From: an uncultured Oscillospiraceae bacterium
Lineage (GTDB): Bacteria; Bacillota; Clostridia; Oscillospirales; Ruminococcaceae
Direction of reading: 5' to 3'
Assembly: GCA_900552945.1 (NCBI GenBank)
Contig: USBI01000003.1
Location: forward strand, 13,068 to 77,067
DNA length: 64,000 bases
Part shown: positions 47,934-55,019 of the stretch, in pieces
Layout: every line of letters starts with the position of its first letter
How positions within the stretch are numbered: position 1 is the stretch's first letter
The notes under the pieces: generated by a model
What the model was told of the DNA's origin: nothing
Seen by the model: only the letters and a program-made list of their open reading frames with translations
Database searches by the model: none
Translations under genes and position numbers: made by a program

Positions 47934-47971
47934 TGTACATAAGACGAGACAGAGAAAAGGACGGTTTTGTT
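47917..47971 (+). terminator. Stem-loop: ispE terminator overlapping the spoIIR ribosome-binding site
   Basis: AAAACCGTCC (47917-47926) pairs perfectly with GGACGGTTTT (47959-47968). Within the loop CTCTGT (47931-47936) pairs with ACAGAG (47949-47954). The 3' arm runs into TTTTGTTT, as in an intrinsic terminator, and it contains the spoIIR Shine-Dalgarno AAAAGGACGG. Confidence 0.75.
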
Positions 47972-47972
47972 T

Positions 47973-48575
47973 ATGAAAAAAATTGAGTGGTCGGTTTTAA
48001 TCGCTCTTGTATTTACTATTTTATTTGGCAGTGTTACTACCTTTGCAGCGGAATGCTCACAAATCAGAGAAGATGTTTTGCGGCTTCATATTTTGGCTAA
48101 TTCTGATTCGGAAGAGGACCAAGCGTTAAAATTAAAGGTGCGTGACCGCATTCTTCTGGAAATGGGTGACGTTTTTGAAACTCCGGAAACACTTGAAGAC
48201 GCCAAGACGGCAGCTTCAAAACACCTGGATGAAATTCGCCAAATCGCTCAGCAAGAGGTTTATGACAATGGTTATGATTATCCGGTTCATGCAGAGTTAA
48301 TCAATATGTATTTTACAACACGGGAATATGAAACATTTACTCTGCCTGCGGGGATGTACGATGCAGTGCGGATCACGATAGGCGATGCTGAGGGAAAAAA
48401 CTGGTGGTGTGTGCTGTATCCGCCGCTTTGCCTGCCGGCAGCTCAGTCAGAAGAAACTCTGGAACAGGCGCTTGGCGAAGAGGAAACCGACCTTGTTACC
48501 AGAAATCCGCAGTATGAAGTGCGTTTTGCGGTAGTAGAGTGGTTTGAAAATTTAAAACAGATGTTTTCGTGGTAA
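47973..48575 (+). CDS. spoIIR: Stage II sporulation protein R
   Basis: 200-residue secreted forespore signal that triggers SpoIIGA-dependent processing of pro-sigma-E in the mother cell. Signal peptide at 1-26 (IEWSVLIALVFTILFGSVTTFAA), then the hallmark VLRLHILANSDSEEDQALKLKVRDRIL and NWWCVLYPPLC. ATG 47973 with AAAAGGACGG eight bases upstream; a TTG at 47967 in the same frame overlaps that site. A hairpin covers the site (separate entry). Confidence 0.94.
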   Translation: MKKIEWSVLIALVFTILFGSVTTFAAECSQIREDVLRLHILANSDSEEDQALKLKVRDRILLEMGDVFETPETLEDAKTAASKHLDEIRQIAQQEVYDNGYDYPVHAELINMYFTTREYETFTLPAGMYDAVRITIGDAEGKNWWCVLYPPLCLPAAQSEETLEQALGEEETDLVTRNPQYEVRFAVVEWFENLKQMFSW

Positions 48576-48650
48576 TCTTCAGCACACTGGGCGAAAGAAT
48601 GAAATGGGACTGCCATTTGCTGCAAGTGAACAGAAAACTGAGATAAAAAC

Positions 48651-48679
48651 AAAAAAGCGGAGCTTTTGCTCCGCTTTTT
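48651..48679. terminator. Bidirectional terminator between spoIIR and rpmB
   Basis: AAAAGCGGAGC and GCTCCGCTTTT with a TTTT loop, A-run and T-run on the two sides. It sits between convergent genes. Confidence 0.92.
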
Positions 48680-48692
48680 CAACGTGGATACA

Positions 48693-48881
48693 TTATACCG
48701 CTTTGGTAACTTTTCCGGAACGCAGGCAACGGGTGCAAGCGTAAACATGGCATGGCGTGCCATTAACGATCGCTTTTACACGTTTTACGTTCGGCTTCCA
48801 GGTACGGTTGGAACGTCTGTGCGAGTGAGAAACCTTAATACCAAAGGTAACACCTTTTCCGCAGATATCGCATTTTGCCAT
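48693..48881 (-). CDS. rpmB: 50S ribosomal protein L28
   Basis: 62-residue ribosomal protein of the large subunit, starting MAKCDICGKGVTFGIKVSHSHRRSNRTWKPN. It keeps a CxxC pair at each end (CDIC; CTRC), so it is the zinc-binding form of L28. ATG 48881 follows AAGGAGGT; the open frame upstream is leader sequence. Confidence 0.97.
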   Translation of the reverse strand: MAKCDICGKGVTFGIKVSHSHRRSNRTWKPNVKRVKAIVNGTPCHVYACTRCLRSGKVTKAV

Positions 48882-48951
48882 TTTCTGCACCTCCTTATGA
48901 TGGCTGGAACCGGAAAACCGTTTCCATGTATTTTCTGCAAAGAACAGTACT

Positions 48952-48980
48952 ATATTAGCATAACCACAGAAGAAAAGCAA
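48952..48980 (-). promoter_or_regulatory. Sigma-A promoter for rpmB
   Basis: On the minus strand: TTGCTT (48980-48975), 17-bp spacer, TAATAT (48957-48952) with TGC upstream (extended -10). Confidence 0.7.
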
Positions 48981-49040
48981 GTGTTTTTTTACAAAACCCC
49001 GCATTTTTCTTGACTTTACACAAAATACTGGGCCTTTTGC

Positions 49041-49069
49041 TTGTATTTGAAACCGTATTCCGATATAAT
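49041..49069 (+). promoter_or_regulatory. Sigma-A promoter for the M50-scpAB-ytfIJ run
   Basis: TTGTAT (49041-49046), 17-bp spacer, TATAAT (49064-49069), about 30 bases before the start codon and divergent from rpmB. Confidence 0.78.
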
Positions 49070-49104
49070 GATGAAATAACAGCCTTTTTGGGGGAGTGAA
49101 TGAC

Positions 49105-49767
49105 TTGCATATCGATTTTAATGCTGTGCTCGAGTGGTTGTTTGTTGGCCTGATCGCCGCGTTTACGGTTCTCCCAATCCATGAGTATGCACACGGGTTG
49201 GTTGCAGATAAGCTGGGAGATCATACCGCTCGTTATCAGGGGCGTTTGAATATCAACCCATTTACTCACATGGACCCGATCGGCACCATCTGTTTGATCC
49301 TCACGGGATTCGGCTGGGGAAAACCGGTGCAGATCAATCCGCTCAATTTTAAAAATTCCAGAAAAGGCATGGCCATTACAGCGGCGGCAGGCCCCCTTTC
49401 CAATCTGATCATGGCATTTATCAGCATAATCTTAATGAAGATCTGCTTTTATCTTCCATTTAATGGAACGATAATCAGTACGCTCATTTTTGTGTTCAAT
49501 GTGATGGCGAGTATCAACGTTTCACTCGCAGTCTTCAATATTATCCCAATTCCTCCTCTGGATGGATTTCGTGTAGTGGGGATGTTTTTGCCAGAACGGA
49601 TCTACTTTTCCATTGTTCGCTATGAAAGGATTATTTTCATTGTTTTGTTTGTCATTGTGTGGAGCGGTATTCTTGATGTACCTTTGTCTTTCTTAAAAGG
49701 AATCGTATATCAGGGTGTGGAATTTCTCACCCGTTTTGTCGATTTAATTGCGCAGGCTATAAGGTAG
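49105..49767 (+). CDS. Site-2 protease family (M50) membrane protein
   Basis: 220-residue intramembrane metalloprotease-like protein. The zinc motif is H26-E27-x2-H30 (PIHEYAHG) and the third ligand is in FNIIPIPPLDGFRV. About five hydrophobic segments. The start is TTG 49105, nine bases after GGGGGAG; the GTG at 49096 abuts that site. The family is found next to scpA in many Firmicutes; its substrate is unknown. Distinct from the SpoIVFB-like protein at 24.4 kb. Confidence 0.88.
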   Translation: MHIDFNAVLEWLFVGLIAAFTVLPIHEYAHGLVADKLGDHTARYQGRLNINPFTHMDPIGTICLILTGFGWGKPVQINPLNFKNSRKGMAITAAAGPLSNLIMAFISIILMKICFYLPFNGTIISTLIFVFNVMASINVSLAVFNIIPIPPLDGFRVVGMFLPERIYFSIVRYERIIFIVLFVIVWSGILDVPLSFLKGIVYQGVEFLTRFVDLIAQAIR

Positions 49768-49777
49768 GAGAATACAG

Positions 49778-50509
49778 TTGGAACAGCTCAGTTTTAAACT
49801 GGAGGTCTTTGAAGGCCCGCTCGACCTTCTGCTTTACTTGATCTCCAAACATAAACTCGACATTATGGATATTGAGATTACCAGCCTTCTGGAACAGTAC
49901 CTTTCTTATATTGACCAGATGAAGATGGCTGATCTGGAGATCGCTAGCAGTTTTTTGGAGATGGCGGCCCGGCTGGTGTACATCAAAACCGTTTCGCTGC
50001 TGCCAAAACATGAAGAGGCGGAAGAGCTGAAAAGGGAACTCAGCGGGGAACTGCTGGAACTTTCCGCTATCAAGAGTGTTGCCGCTAAGCTTGCGGCACG
50101 CAACCTGGGTGACCGCATTTTCGTGCGTGCGCCGCAGCCCGTTCCGGTAGATACCACCTATCATCGTGTCCATCATCCTGAGGTGCTTGTTCAGGCGTAT
50201 CTGACAACGGTTGGAAAACAGAAGAGTAAACTTCCACCTTCTCAGAACGAGTTTACACCGTTGGTTCGGAAAAAGGTGGTTTCGGTTGCGTCAAGGATTT
50301 TTTACCTGCTGCGCCGGCTGTATGCACAGGGGCAGGCGAAGCTGGAAGACTGCTTTGTTTCTGCGGACCGTTCGGAAGTGGTAGCTACCTTTTTAGCTGT
50401 GTTGGAACTGGTAAAAAGTCATCGGGTCACATTGAGTGACGATAACCAAATGGTATACTTTAATAAAGAAAAGGTGCGGGAGCAAAACAATGGAAATCAG
50501 CCAGTATAA
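49778..50509 (+). CDS. scpA: Segregation and condensation protein A
   Basis: Kleisin subunit of the SMC-ScpAB chromosome condensin; 243 residues. FEGPLDLLLYLISKHKLDIMDIEI at the N-terminus binds the SMC neck and a winged helix at the C-terminus (DCFVSADRSEVVATFLAVLELVK) binds the SMC cap. The start is TTG 49778 with AGGAG seven bases upstream. Overlaps scpB by 20 bases. Confidence 0.96.
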   Translation: MEQLSFKLEVFEGPLDLLLYLISKHKLDIMDIEITSLLEQYLSYIDQMKMADLEIASSFLEMAARLVYIKTVSLLPKHEEAEELKRELSGELLELSAIKSVAAKLAARNLGDRIFVRAPQPVPVDTTYHRVHHPEVLVQAYLTTVGKQKSKLPPSQNEFTPLVRKKVVSVASRIFYLLRRLYAQGQAKLEDCFVSADRSEVVATFLAVLELVKSHRVTLSDDNQMVYFNKEKVREQNNGNQPV

Positions 50510-51080
50510 AGCCGAACTGGAAGCGGTTTTATTTGCTTCAGGTGAGCCGGTTGAAATTGAACGGCTTGCGGAGGCAATGGATGTTTCAGAAGAAACAATC
50601 ATTCAGGTCGCTTCTCTGCTAAAAGATGATTACGAAGCGGAAGAACGGGGCATTCTCTTATTGAACCTGAACGAAAGTTTGCAGCTTGCCACGAAAGGAA
50701 TTTACGGTGAAACAATTCGCCGGGTTTTAGAAGTGCGCAAAAATGCACCGCTATCTCAGGCTGCCATGGAAGTCCTGTCGGTTATTGCATATAATCAGCC
50801 GGTGACGAAAAGTTTCATTGAACAGGTGCGCGGCGTGGAAAGCGGGCAGATCGTGAATAATCTGGTGGAAAAAGCACTGGTGGAAGAGGCTGGCCGTTTG
50901 GACGTACCAGGCCGCCCCATTCTTTACCAGACAACGCTGCATTTTCTTCGGTGTTTTGGGCTAGAGTCGCTGGAGCAGCTTCCTCCGCTTCCGGATCAAA
51001 GCGGTCAGGTGCATTTGGAAGAATATATTGCCGATCAGGCGGCAGAGCATCCTTCTGCGCAGCAGGATGATGCAGAATAA
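50490..51080 (+). CDS. scpB: Segregation and condensation protein B
   Basis: 196-residue partner of ScpA with two winged-helix domains (ELEAVLFASGEPVEIERLAEAMDVS; APLSQAAMEVLSVIAYNQPVTKSFIEQVRGV, where NQPVT-type residues are conserved; GRPILYQTTLHFLRCFGLESLEQLPPLP). ATG 50490 lies inside scpA after AAGGTGCGGGAG, so the pair is translationally coupled. Confidence 0.96.
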   Translation: MEISQYKAELEAVLFASGEPVEIERLAEAMDVSEETIIQVASLLKDDYEAEERGILLLNLNESLQLATKGIYGETIRRVLEVRKNAPLSQAAMEVLSVIAYNQPVTKSFIEQVRGVESGQIVNNLVEKALVEEAGRLDVPGRPILYQTTLHFLRCFGLESLEQLPPLPDQSGQVHLEEYIADQAAEHPSAQQDDAE

Positions 51081-51119
51081 GCAAGGGCATGTGAATTCCG
51101 GGAATGAGAGGTGAGTGCC

Positions 51120-51752
51120 GTGACAGGATGGATCATCACTGCGGTTATTTTGGCATTGATCGCAGGTATTTTGCTCATAAATCTCTCGGCTCGGTTCTCG
51201 TTTCATGATAACGATCCGCTCCTTCGGGTTGGCGCGCTTGGTTTCTGGTTTCAGGTTTATCCTCAAAAGAAGAAAAAGCCCAAGAAGCAGAGTAAAAAGA
51301 AAGTTGAAAAGGCAGAACAGCCTAAAGAAAAGAAACCCCAAAAGAAGGAAAAGCCTAAGGAAAAATTAGATTTTGATTTGATCATGAATATGATCAGTTC
51401 CGGCGGTAAAGGTCTGCGGGTGTTGGTGCGCCATTTAAACGTTCGCTTTCTTTTGCTCCATATCGTTGCCGGGAACGAAGACGCTGCGGAATGCGCGCTG
51501 CTTTATGGAAAGATTTCGGCTGCCGTTTATACCGGACTGGCCGTAGCGGAAAATATTGTGTCGATTCGTAAGAGAGATATCTCTCTTCGCTGTGACTTTG
51601 ACGCGAAGCAAACTCGTGTGGAGGCTCAAACACAGCTTAGCATCCGTGTTATTTTTGTTTTAGAGGCAGCATGCTGCATGCTTTTGCGTTTTGTTGCTAA
51701 TACTATAAAAAACAGTAAATACGAAAAACAGGAAGGTGTGTCAAATGAGTGA
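51120..51752 (+). CDS. DUF2953 membrane protein (YtfI-like)
   Basis: 210 residues: N-terminal membrane helix (4-25), a very Lys-rich segment (about 48-85, KKKKPKKQSKKK..), then the DUF2953 core (~90-165). In B. subtilis ytfI lies directly before ytfJ, as here. GTG 51120 is chosen because GAGAGGTGA (51106-51114) precedes it by five bases and overlaps the GTG at 51111. Function unknown; possibly forespore membrane. The Lys-rich insert is unusually long. Confidence 0.8.
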   Translation: MTGWIITAVILALIAGILLINLSARFSFHDNDPLLRVGALGFWFQVYPQKKKKPKKQSKKKVEKAEQPKEKKPQKKEKPKEKLDFDLIMNMISSGGKGLRVLVRHLNVRFLLLHIVAGNEDAAECALLYGKISAAVYTGLAVAENIVSIRKRDISLRCDFDAKQTRVEAQTQLSIRVIFVLEAACCMLLRFVANTIKNSKYEKQEGVSNE

Positions 51753-52155
51753 ACATCCAATTCAGGGGCTTATGGCGACTGCCATGCAGAAGATCCGTGA
51801 AATGATCGACGTAAATACGATCATTGGTGATCCCATTACAACTCCGGATGGAACAACGATTATTCCGGTTTCTAAAGTGTCGTTTGGTTTTGCTTCCGGC
51901 GGGTCGGATATTCCCACCAAAACGCCGAAAGAGACGTTCGGCGGAGGTAGCGGCGCGGGTATCTCCATCAACCCGATTGCGTTTCTGGTTGTCAGCGGTG
52001 GTGATGTAAAGCTTCTTCAGCTTAATGAGGATGAGGCGACTGCTATTGGGAAAGCGGTTGAAGCTATTCCTGAAGTGGTGGAGAAGGTTGCCGCGCTTTT
52101 TTCCAAAAAGGATAAGAAAAAGCAGCCGGATGACGAAAAAGCTTCCGCTGAATAA
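51745..52155 (+). CDS. ytfJ: GerW/YtfJ family sporulation protein
   Basis: 136-residue protein needed in B. subtilis for normal germination (GerW). It has MATAMQKIREMIDVNTIIGDPITTPDGTTIIPVSKVSFGFASGG and the Gly-rich GGGSGAGISINPIAFLVV typical of the family, with a Lys/Asp-rich tail. ATG 51745 follows GGAAGG inside the end of the DUF2953 gene. Confidence 0.94.
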   Translation: MSEHPIQGLMATAMQKIREMIDVNTIIGDPITTPDGTTIIPVSKVSFGFASGGSDIPTKTPKETFGGGSGAGISINPIAFLVVSGGDVKLLQLNEDEATAIGKAVEAIPEVVEKVAALFSKKDKKKQPDDEKASAE

Positions 52156-52161
52156 TCGCCA

Positions 52162-52198
52162 GCCTGCATCGCATATATCTTAAGTGATGCAGGCGGCT
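52162..52198 (+). terminator. Weak terminator-like hairpin after ytfJ
   Basis: GCCTGCATC (52162-52170) and GATGCAGGC (52186-52194) followed by GGCTTTT. The T-run is short, so probably only partial termination before dacF. Confidence 0.5.
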
Positions 52199-52235
52199 TT
52201 TGGCCTCCTGAAATGAGTATGGGAGGGTGATTGGC

Positions 52236-53402
52236 TTGAAGCGCGTCTTCTGCTTGTTTTGTTCATTTGTTTTGTTGTTTTCGGGAACCGTTTTCGGGGG
52301 TTCTGCACACGCGCAGGAATATACAGGCGATATTTCAGCCAAGTCTGCTGTTTTGATTGATGCGACAACAGGCGAAGTGCTCTACGCGAAAAATGAAACC
52401 GAAGAACGCGCGATGGCGAGCACCACAAAGATTATGACTGCTCTGCTCACATTGGAGCAGGAGAACCTGGACGAATACTTTACGGTCGATTCCGAAGCCA
52501 TTCAGGTGGAAGGCTCTTCTATGGGGCTTGTGGAAGGCGATCAGGTCACGCTGCGTGCGCTCGCATACGGCATGCTGTTACCTTCCGGAAACGATGCTGC
52601 CAATGCCGCTGCTGTCAAGATTGGCGGTACGGTAGAAGATTTTGTTGGTATGATGAACGAACGCGCCAAGGCCATTGGACTTCAGCATACGAATTTTGTA
52701 ACACCGTCCGGATTGGATGCGGAAGGCCATCATTCAACTGCTTACGATATGGCGATGTTGGCGCGGGAAGCTCTGAAGAATGAGAACTTTCGCCAGATCT
52801 GTTCTTCTGCCAATGCACAGCTCGAATATGGAAATCCGCCTTATAAACGCTGGCTCAAAAACAGCAATAAAATGCTGACAAACTATGAAGGCGCCATTGG
52901 AGTCAAAACCGGTTTTACCGACGAAGCCGGGCGTTGTCTGGTTACTGCCGCAACCCGTGACGGTGTAACGCTTATCTGCGTGACGCTGAGTGATCCAAAC
53001 GACTGGCAGGATACAGCCAATCTGTTGGATTATGGATTTTCTCGGGTTTCGGCTCATGAAATCCCACAGGATCTCATGGGTGATCTCAATGCGGTCATAA
53101 CCGGCGGTACACAGAATACCTGTAAGCTGCAGCTTTATGGTGCGGCAACGATGACGGCCAGTGTGGATGAATTAACGGCGCAGGTCCATCTGGATCGGTT
53201 TTATTTTGCTCCTGTCACAGCGGGCGATATCCTCGGGCGGGTGGATTATTGTTACAAAGGCGAAGTGGTTGCTTCACAGCCACTGATGGCCGCCGAAGAT
53301 GTTGCGGTCAACGATGGCGAGCCAGAAAAGGGTGGCTTTTGGGACTCTTTCGTGCGAGCAATCAATTCGATATTGGATTTTATGAACAGCTTTTCAAAAT
53401 AG
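52236..53402 (+). CDS. D-alanyl-D-alanine carboxypeptidase (S11, DacF-like)
   Basis: Penicillin-binding protein trimming peptidoglycan stem peptides; 388 residues. Signal peptide 1-26 (cleavage near SAHA-QEY), catalytic S-x2-K in ASTTKIM, SGN in LLPSGND, KTG in GVKTGFTD, a C-terminal beta domain, and an amphipathic C-terminal membrane anchor (FWDSFVRAINSILDFMNSFSK). The start is TTG 52236, nine bases after GGGAGG. Adjacency to the GerW gene suggests DacF-type use in sporulation, but a general DacA-type role is possible. Confidence 0.92.
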   Translation: MKRVFCLFCSFVLLFSGTVFGGSAHAQEYTGDISAKSAVLIDATTGEVLYAKNETEERAMASTTKIMTALLTLEQENLDEYFTVDSEAIQVEGSSMGLVEGDQVTLRALAYGMLLPSGNDAANAAAVKIGGTVEDFVGMMNERAKAIGLQHTNFVTPSGLDAEGHHSTAYDMAMLAREALKNENFRQICSSANAQLEYGNPPYKRWLKNSNKMLTNYEGAIGVKTGFTDEAGRCLVTAATRDGVTLICVTLSDPNDWQDTANLLDYGFSRVSAHEIPQDLMGDLNAVITGGTQNTCKLQLYGAATMTASVDELTAQVHLDRFYFAPVTAGDILGRVDYCYKGEVVASQPLMAAEDVAVNDGEPEKGGFWDSFVRAINSILDFMNSFSK

Positions 53403-53416
53403 GAAAGGAAAATGAC

Positions 53417-54157
53417 GTGGAAAAAATACGAATTCAAAAGGTTTTGGCGGATGCCGGTGTCTGTTCCCGCAGAAAGGCGGAAGAATTAATTGCCCGGGGA
53501 AAGGTTAAGGTGAACGGGCATCCGGCTGAAATCGGTATGAAAATTGATCCCCGCGCCGATCTGATCACGGTGATGGGCGAGCGGGTCTATCTGCCGAAGA
53601 AAAAAAGTACCCGATATATCATGATGAATAAGCCCCGTGGCTATGTCACCACGGTAAGTGATGACCAGAACCGCCGTTGTGTGATGGATCTGCTGGAAGA
53701 TGTGGAAGAGCGGGTCTATCCGGTCGGACGTTTGGACCGGAACAGTGAAGGGCTTCTTCTGTTTACCAACGACGGTGATTTTGCCAATGATATGATGCAT
53801 CCGAGTCGTCATGTAACGAAAACTTATCGTGTGACCGTTCGCCCGGATGTAACGGATGAACAGACAGTCCGGCTTTCGGAAGGAGTAGAAATTGATGGAC
53901 GGAAAACTGCTCCGGCGGTCGTGCGGGTCCTGACCAAAGAACCGGGAAGGGTTGTTATGGAAATCGTGATTCATGAAGGCAGAAACCGCCAGGTGCGTAA
54001 AATGTGCGAAGCGGTCGGTCTTGAGGTGGCTCGCCTGAAACGAACTTCAATTGGACCCCTTCGCCTTGGTATGCTTAAACCGGGCGCTTACCGGGATTTG
54101 ACATCAGAAGAGCTGAAAGCTGTTCGCAATGCGGTAAAGAAGCCGGAAAGGAAGTAG
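53417..54157 (+). CDS. rluB: RsuA/RluB-family pseudouridine synthase
   Basis: 246 residues: N-terminal S4 domain (IRIQKVLADAGVCSRRKAEELIARGKVKVNG) and the RsuA-type catalytic domain with GRLDRNSEGLLLFTNDGDFA (D107 catalytic) and EGRNRQVRKMCEAVG. Most like the 23S rRNA enzyme RluB, found after scpAB and spmAB in Firmicutes. The start is GTG 53417 with GGAAAGGAAA upstream. Confidence 0.93.
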   Translation: MEKIRIQKVLADAGVCSRRKAEELIARGKVKVNGHPAEIGMKIDPRADLITVMGERVYLPKKKSTRYIMMNKPRGYVTTVSDDQNRRCVMDLLEDVEERVYPVGRLDRNSEGLLLFTNDGDFANDMMHPSRHVTKTYRVTVRPDVTDEQTVRLSEGVEIDGRKTAPAVVRVLTKEPGRVVMEIVIHEGRNRQVRKMCEAVGLEVARLKRTSIGPLRLGMLKPGAYRDLTSEELKAVRNAVKKPERK

Positions 54158-54163
54158 GTCTCA

Positions 54164-54544
54164 ATGCTGAAAATGGTTCCTGTAAGCAACAGGGAACAGA
54201 TTTGTTCCTGTGCCGACTCGTTTGGGTTTAAACTGCCGGAAGATGGGGAAGTTTTGTTGTACATAGCCGATCAGCGGGGTGAGTGTCTGGGATGCTGCTT
54301 TTACCGTATGGTGCCGGATGGGATGGAAATTCTGTATGCTGACGCCAAAGGTGATGATGCCTTGTTTGACGGCCTGATTCGTGCCTGCATGGCTGGGCTT
54401 ATGGATTGTGAAAATGATACGGTGTATTTTTCACCGGAAATGGACAGGCCATTGCTTGAAAAATGGCGCTTTGTACAGAATGACAGCCTTTGTATAAAAT
54501 CTGCAAATGCGTTTTTTCAAACTTGTAAAAATTGCAAAAACTGA
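54164..54544 (+). CDS. Small cysteine-rich protein, unknown (possible degenerate GNAT fold)
   Basis: 126-residue protein six bases after rluB. No family recognised with confidence. It contains ten cysteines (ICSC, CLGCC and KNCKN among them), and the pattern of strands around LLYIADQRGECLGCCFYRMV and MEILYADAK..LLEKWRF loosely recalls a shortened GNAT acetyltransferase, without a clear acetyl-CoA loop. Codon use is like its neighbours. Last gene of the run starting at 49105. Confidence 0.6.
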   Translation: MLKMVPVSNREQICSCADSFGFKLPEDGEVLLYIADQRGECLGCCFYRMVPDGMEILYADAKGDDALFDGLIRACMAGLMDCENDTVYFSPEMDRPLLEKWRFVQNDSLCIKSANAFFQTCKNCKN

Positions 54545-54554
54545 CAGAAACTAC

Positions 54555-54583
54555 TTGTTATTTAATTAACGATAGTGTATAAT
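54555..54583 (+). promoter_or_regulatory. Sigma-A promoter for biotin carrier-carboxyltransferase pair
   Basis: TTGTTA (54555-54560), 17-bp spacer, TATAAT (54578-54583), 63 bases before the start codon. Confidence 0.8.
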
Positions 54584-54645
54584 AAAATATAATGTTTCCT
54601 TGTGATGCAAACACTATTAAAAACAGTTTTAAGGAGATTGAAACG

Positions 54646-54999
54646 ATGAGAAAATTCAGCGTAGTTGTTAATGGTGAGAATTTTGATGTTACAGTTGACG
54701 AGATGGGCGCTGCACCGGCTCCTGCCGCTGCTCCTGCTGCAGCTCCTGCCGCTGCACCGGCTCCGGCTGCTCCTGTTTCCGCTGGTGCTGTTGAGGTGAA
54801 TTCCCCGATGCCGGGCACAATCCTCAGTGTGAAAGTAAAAGTTGGCGATGCGGTTAAAGCCGGCGATACCCTCTGCATTCTTGAAGCAATGAAGATGGAA
54901 AATGAAATCGTTGCTCCGCAGGATGGTAAAGTTGCTGCGATTTATGTCAATGAAGGCGCTGCAGTTGAATCCAACAGCAAACTTTTCTCGATTGAGTAA
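54646..54999 (+). CDS. Biotin carboxyl carrier protein (biotin/lipoyl domain)
   Basis: 117 residues: short N-terminal domain (RKFSVVVNGENFDVTVDEMG), an Ala/Pro linker (~24-44, repeated AAP units) and the biotinyl domain with the biotin lysine in EAMKMEN. This is the carrier of a biotin-dependent decarboxylase or carboxylase. ATG 54646 follows AAGGAG. It is encoded 20 bases before the carboxyltransferase subunit and would carry CO2 for it. Confidence 0.93.
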   Translation: MRKFSVVVNGENFDVTVDEMGAAPAPAAAPAAAPAAAPAPAAPVSAGAVEVNSPMPGTILSVKVKVGDAVKAGDTLCILEAMKMENEIVAPQDGKVAAIYVNEGAAVESNSKLFSIE

Positions 55000-55019
55000 T
55001 ACAAAGGGGAAGAGAATCT

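Noticed and set aside
53249-53416. In-frame extension of rluB into the end of dacF
   Set aside because: The extra residues do not fit the S4 domain family, and a GTG with a ribosome-binding site sits at 53417.
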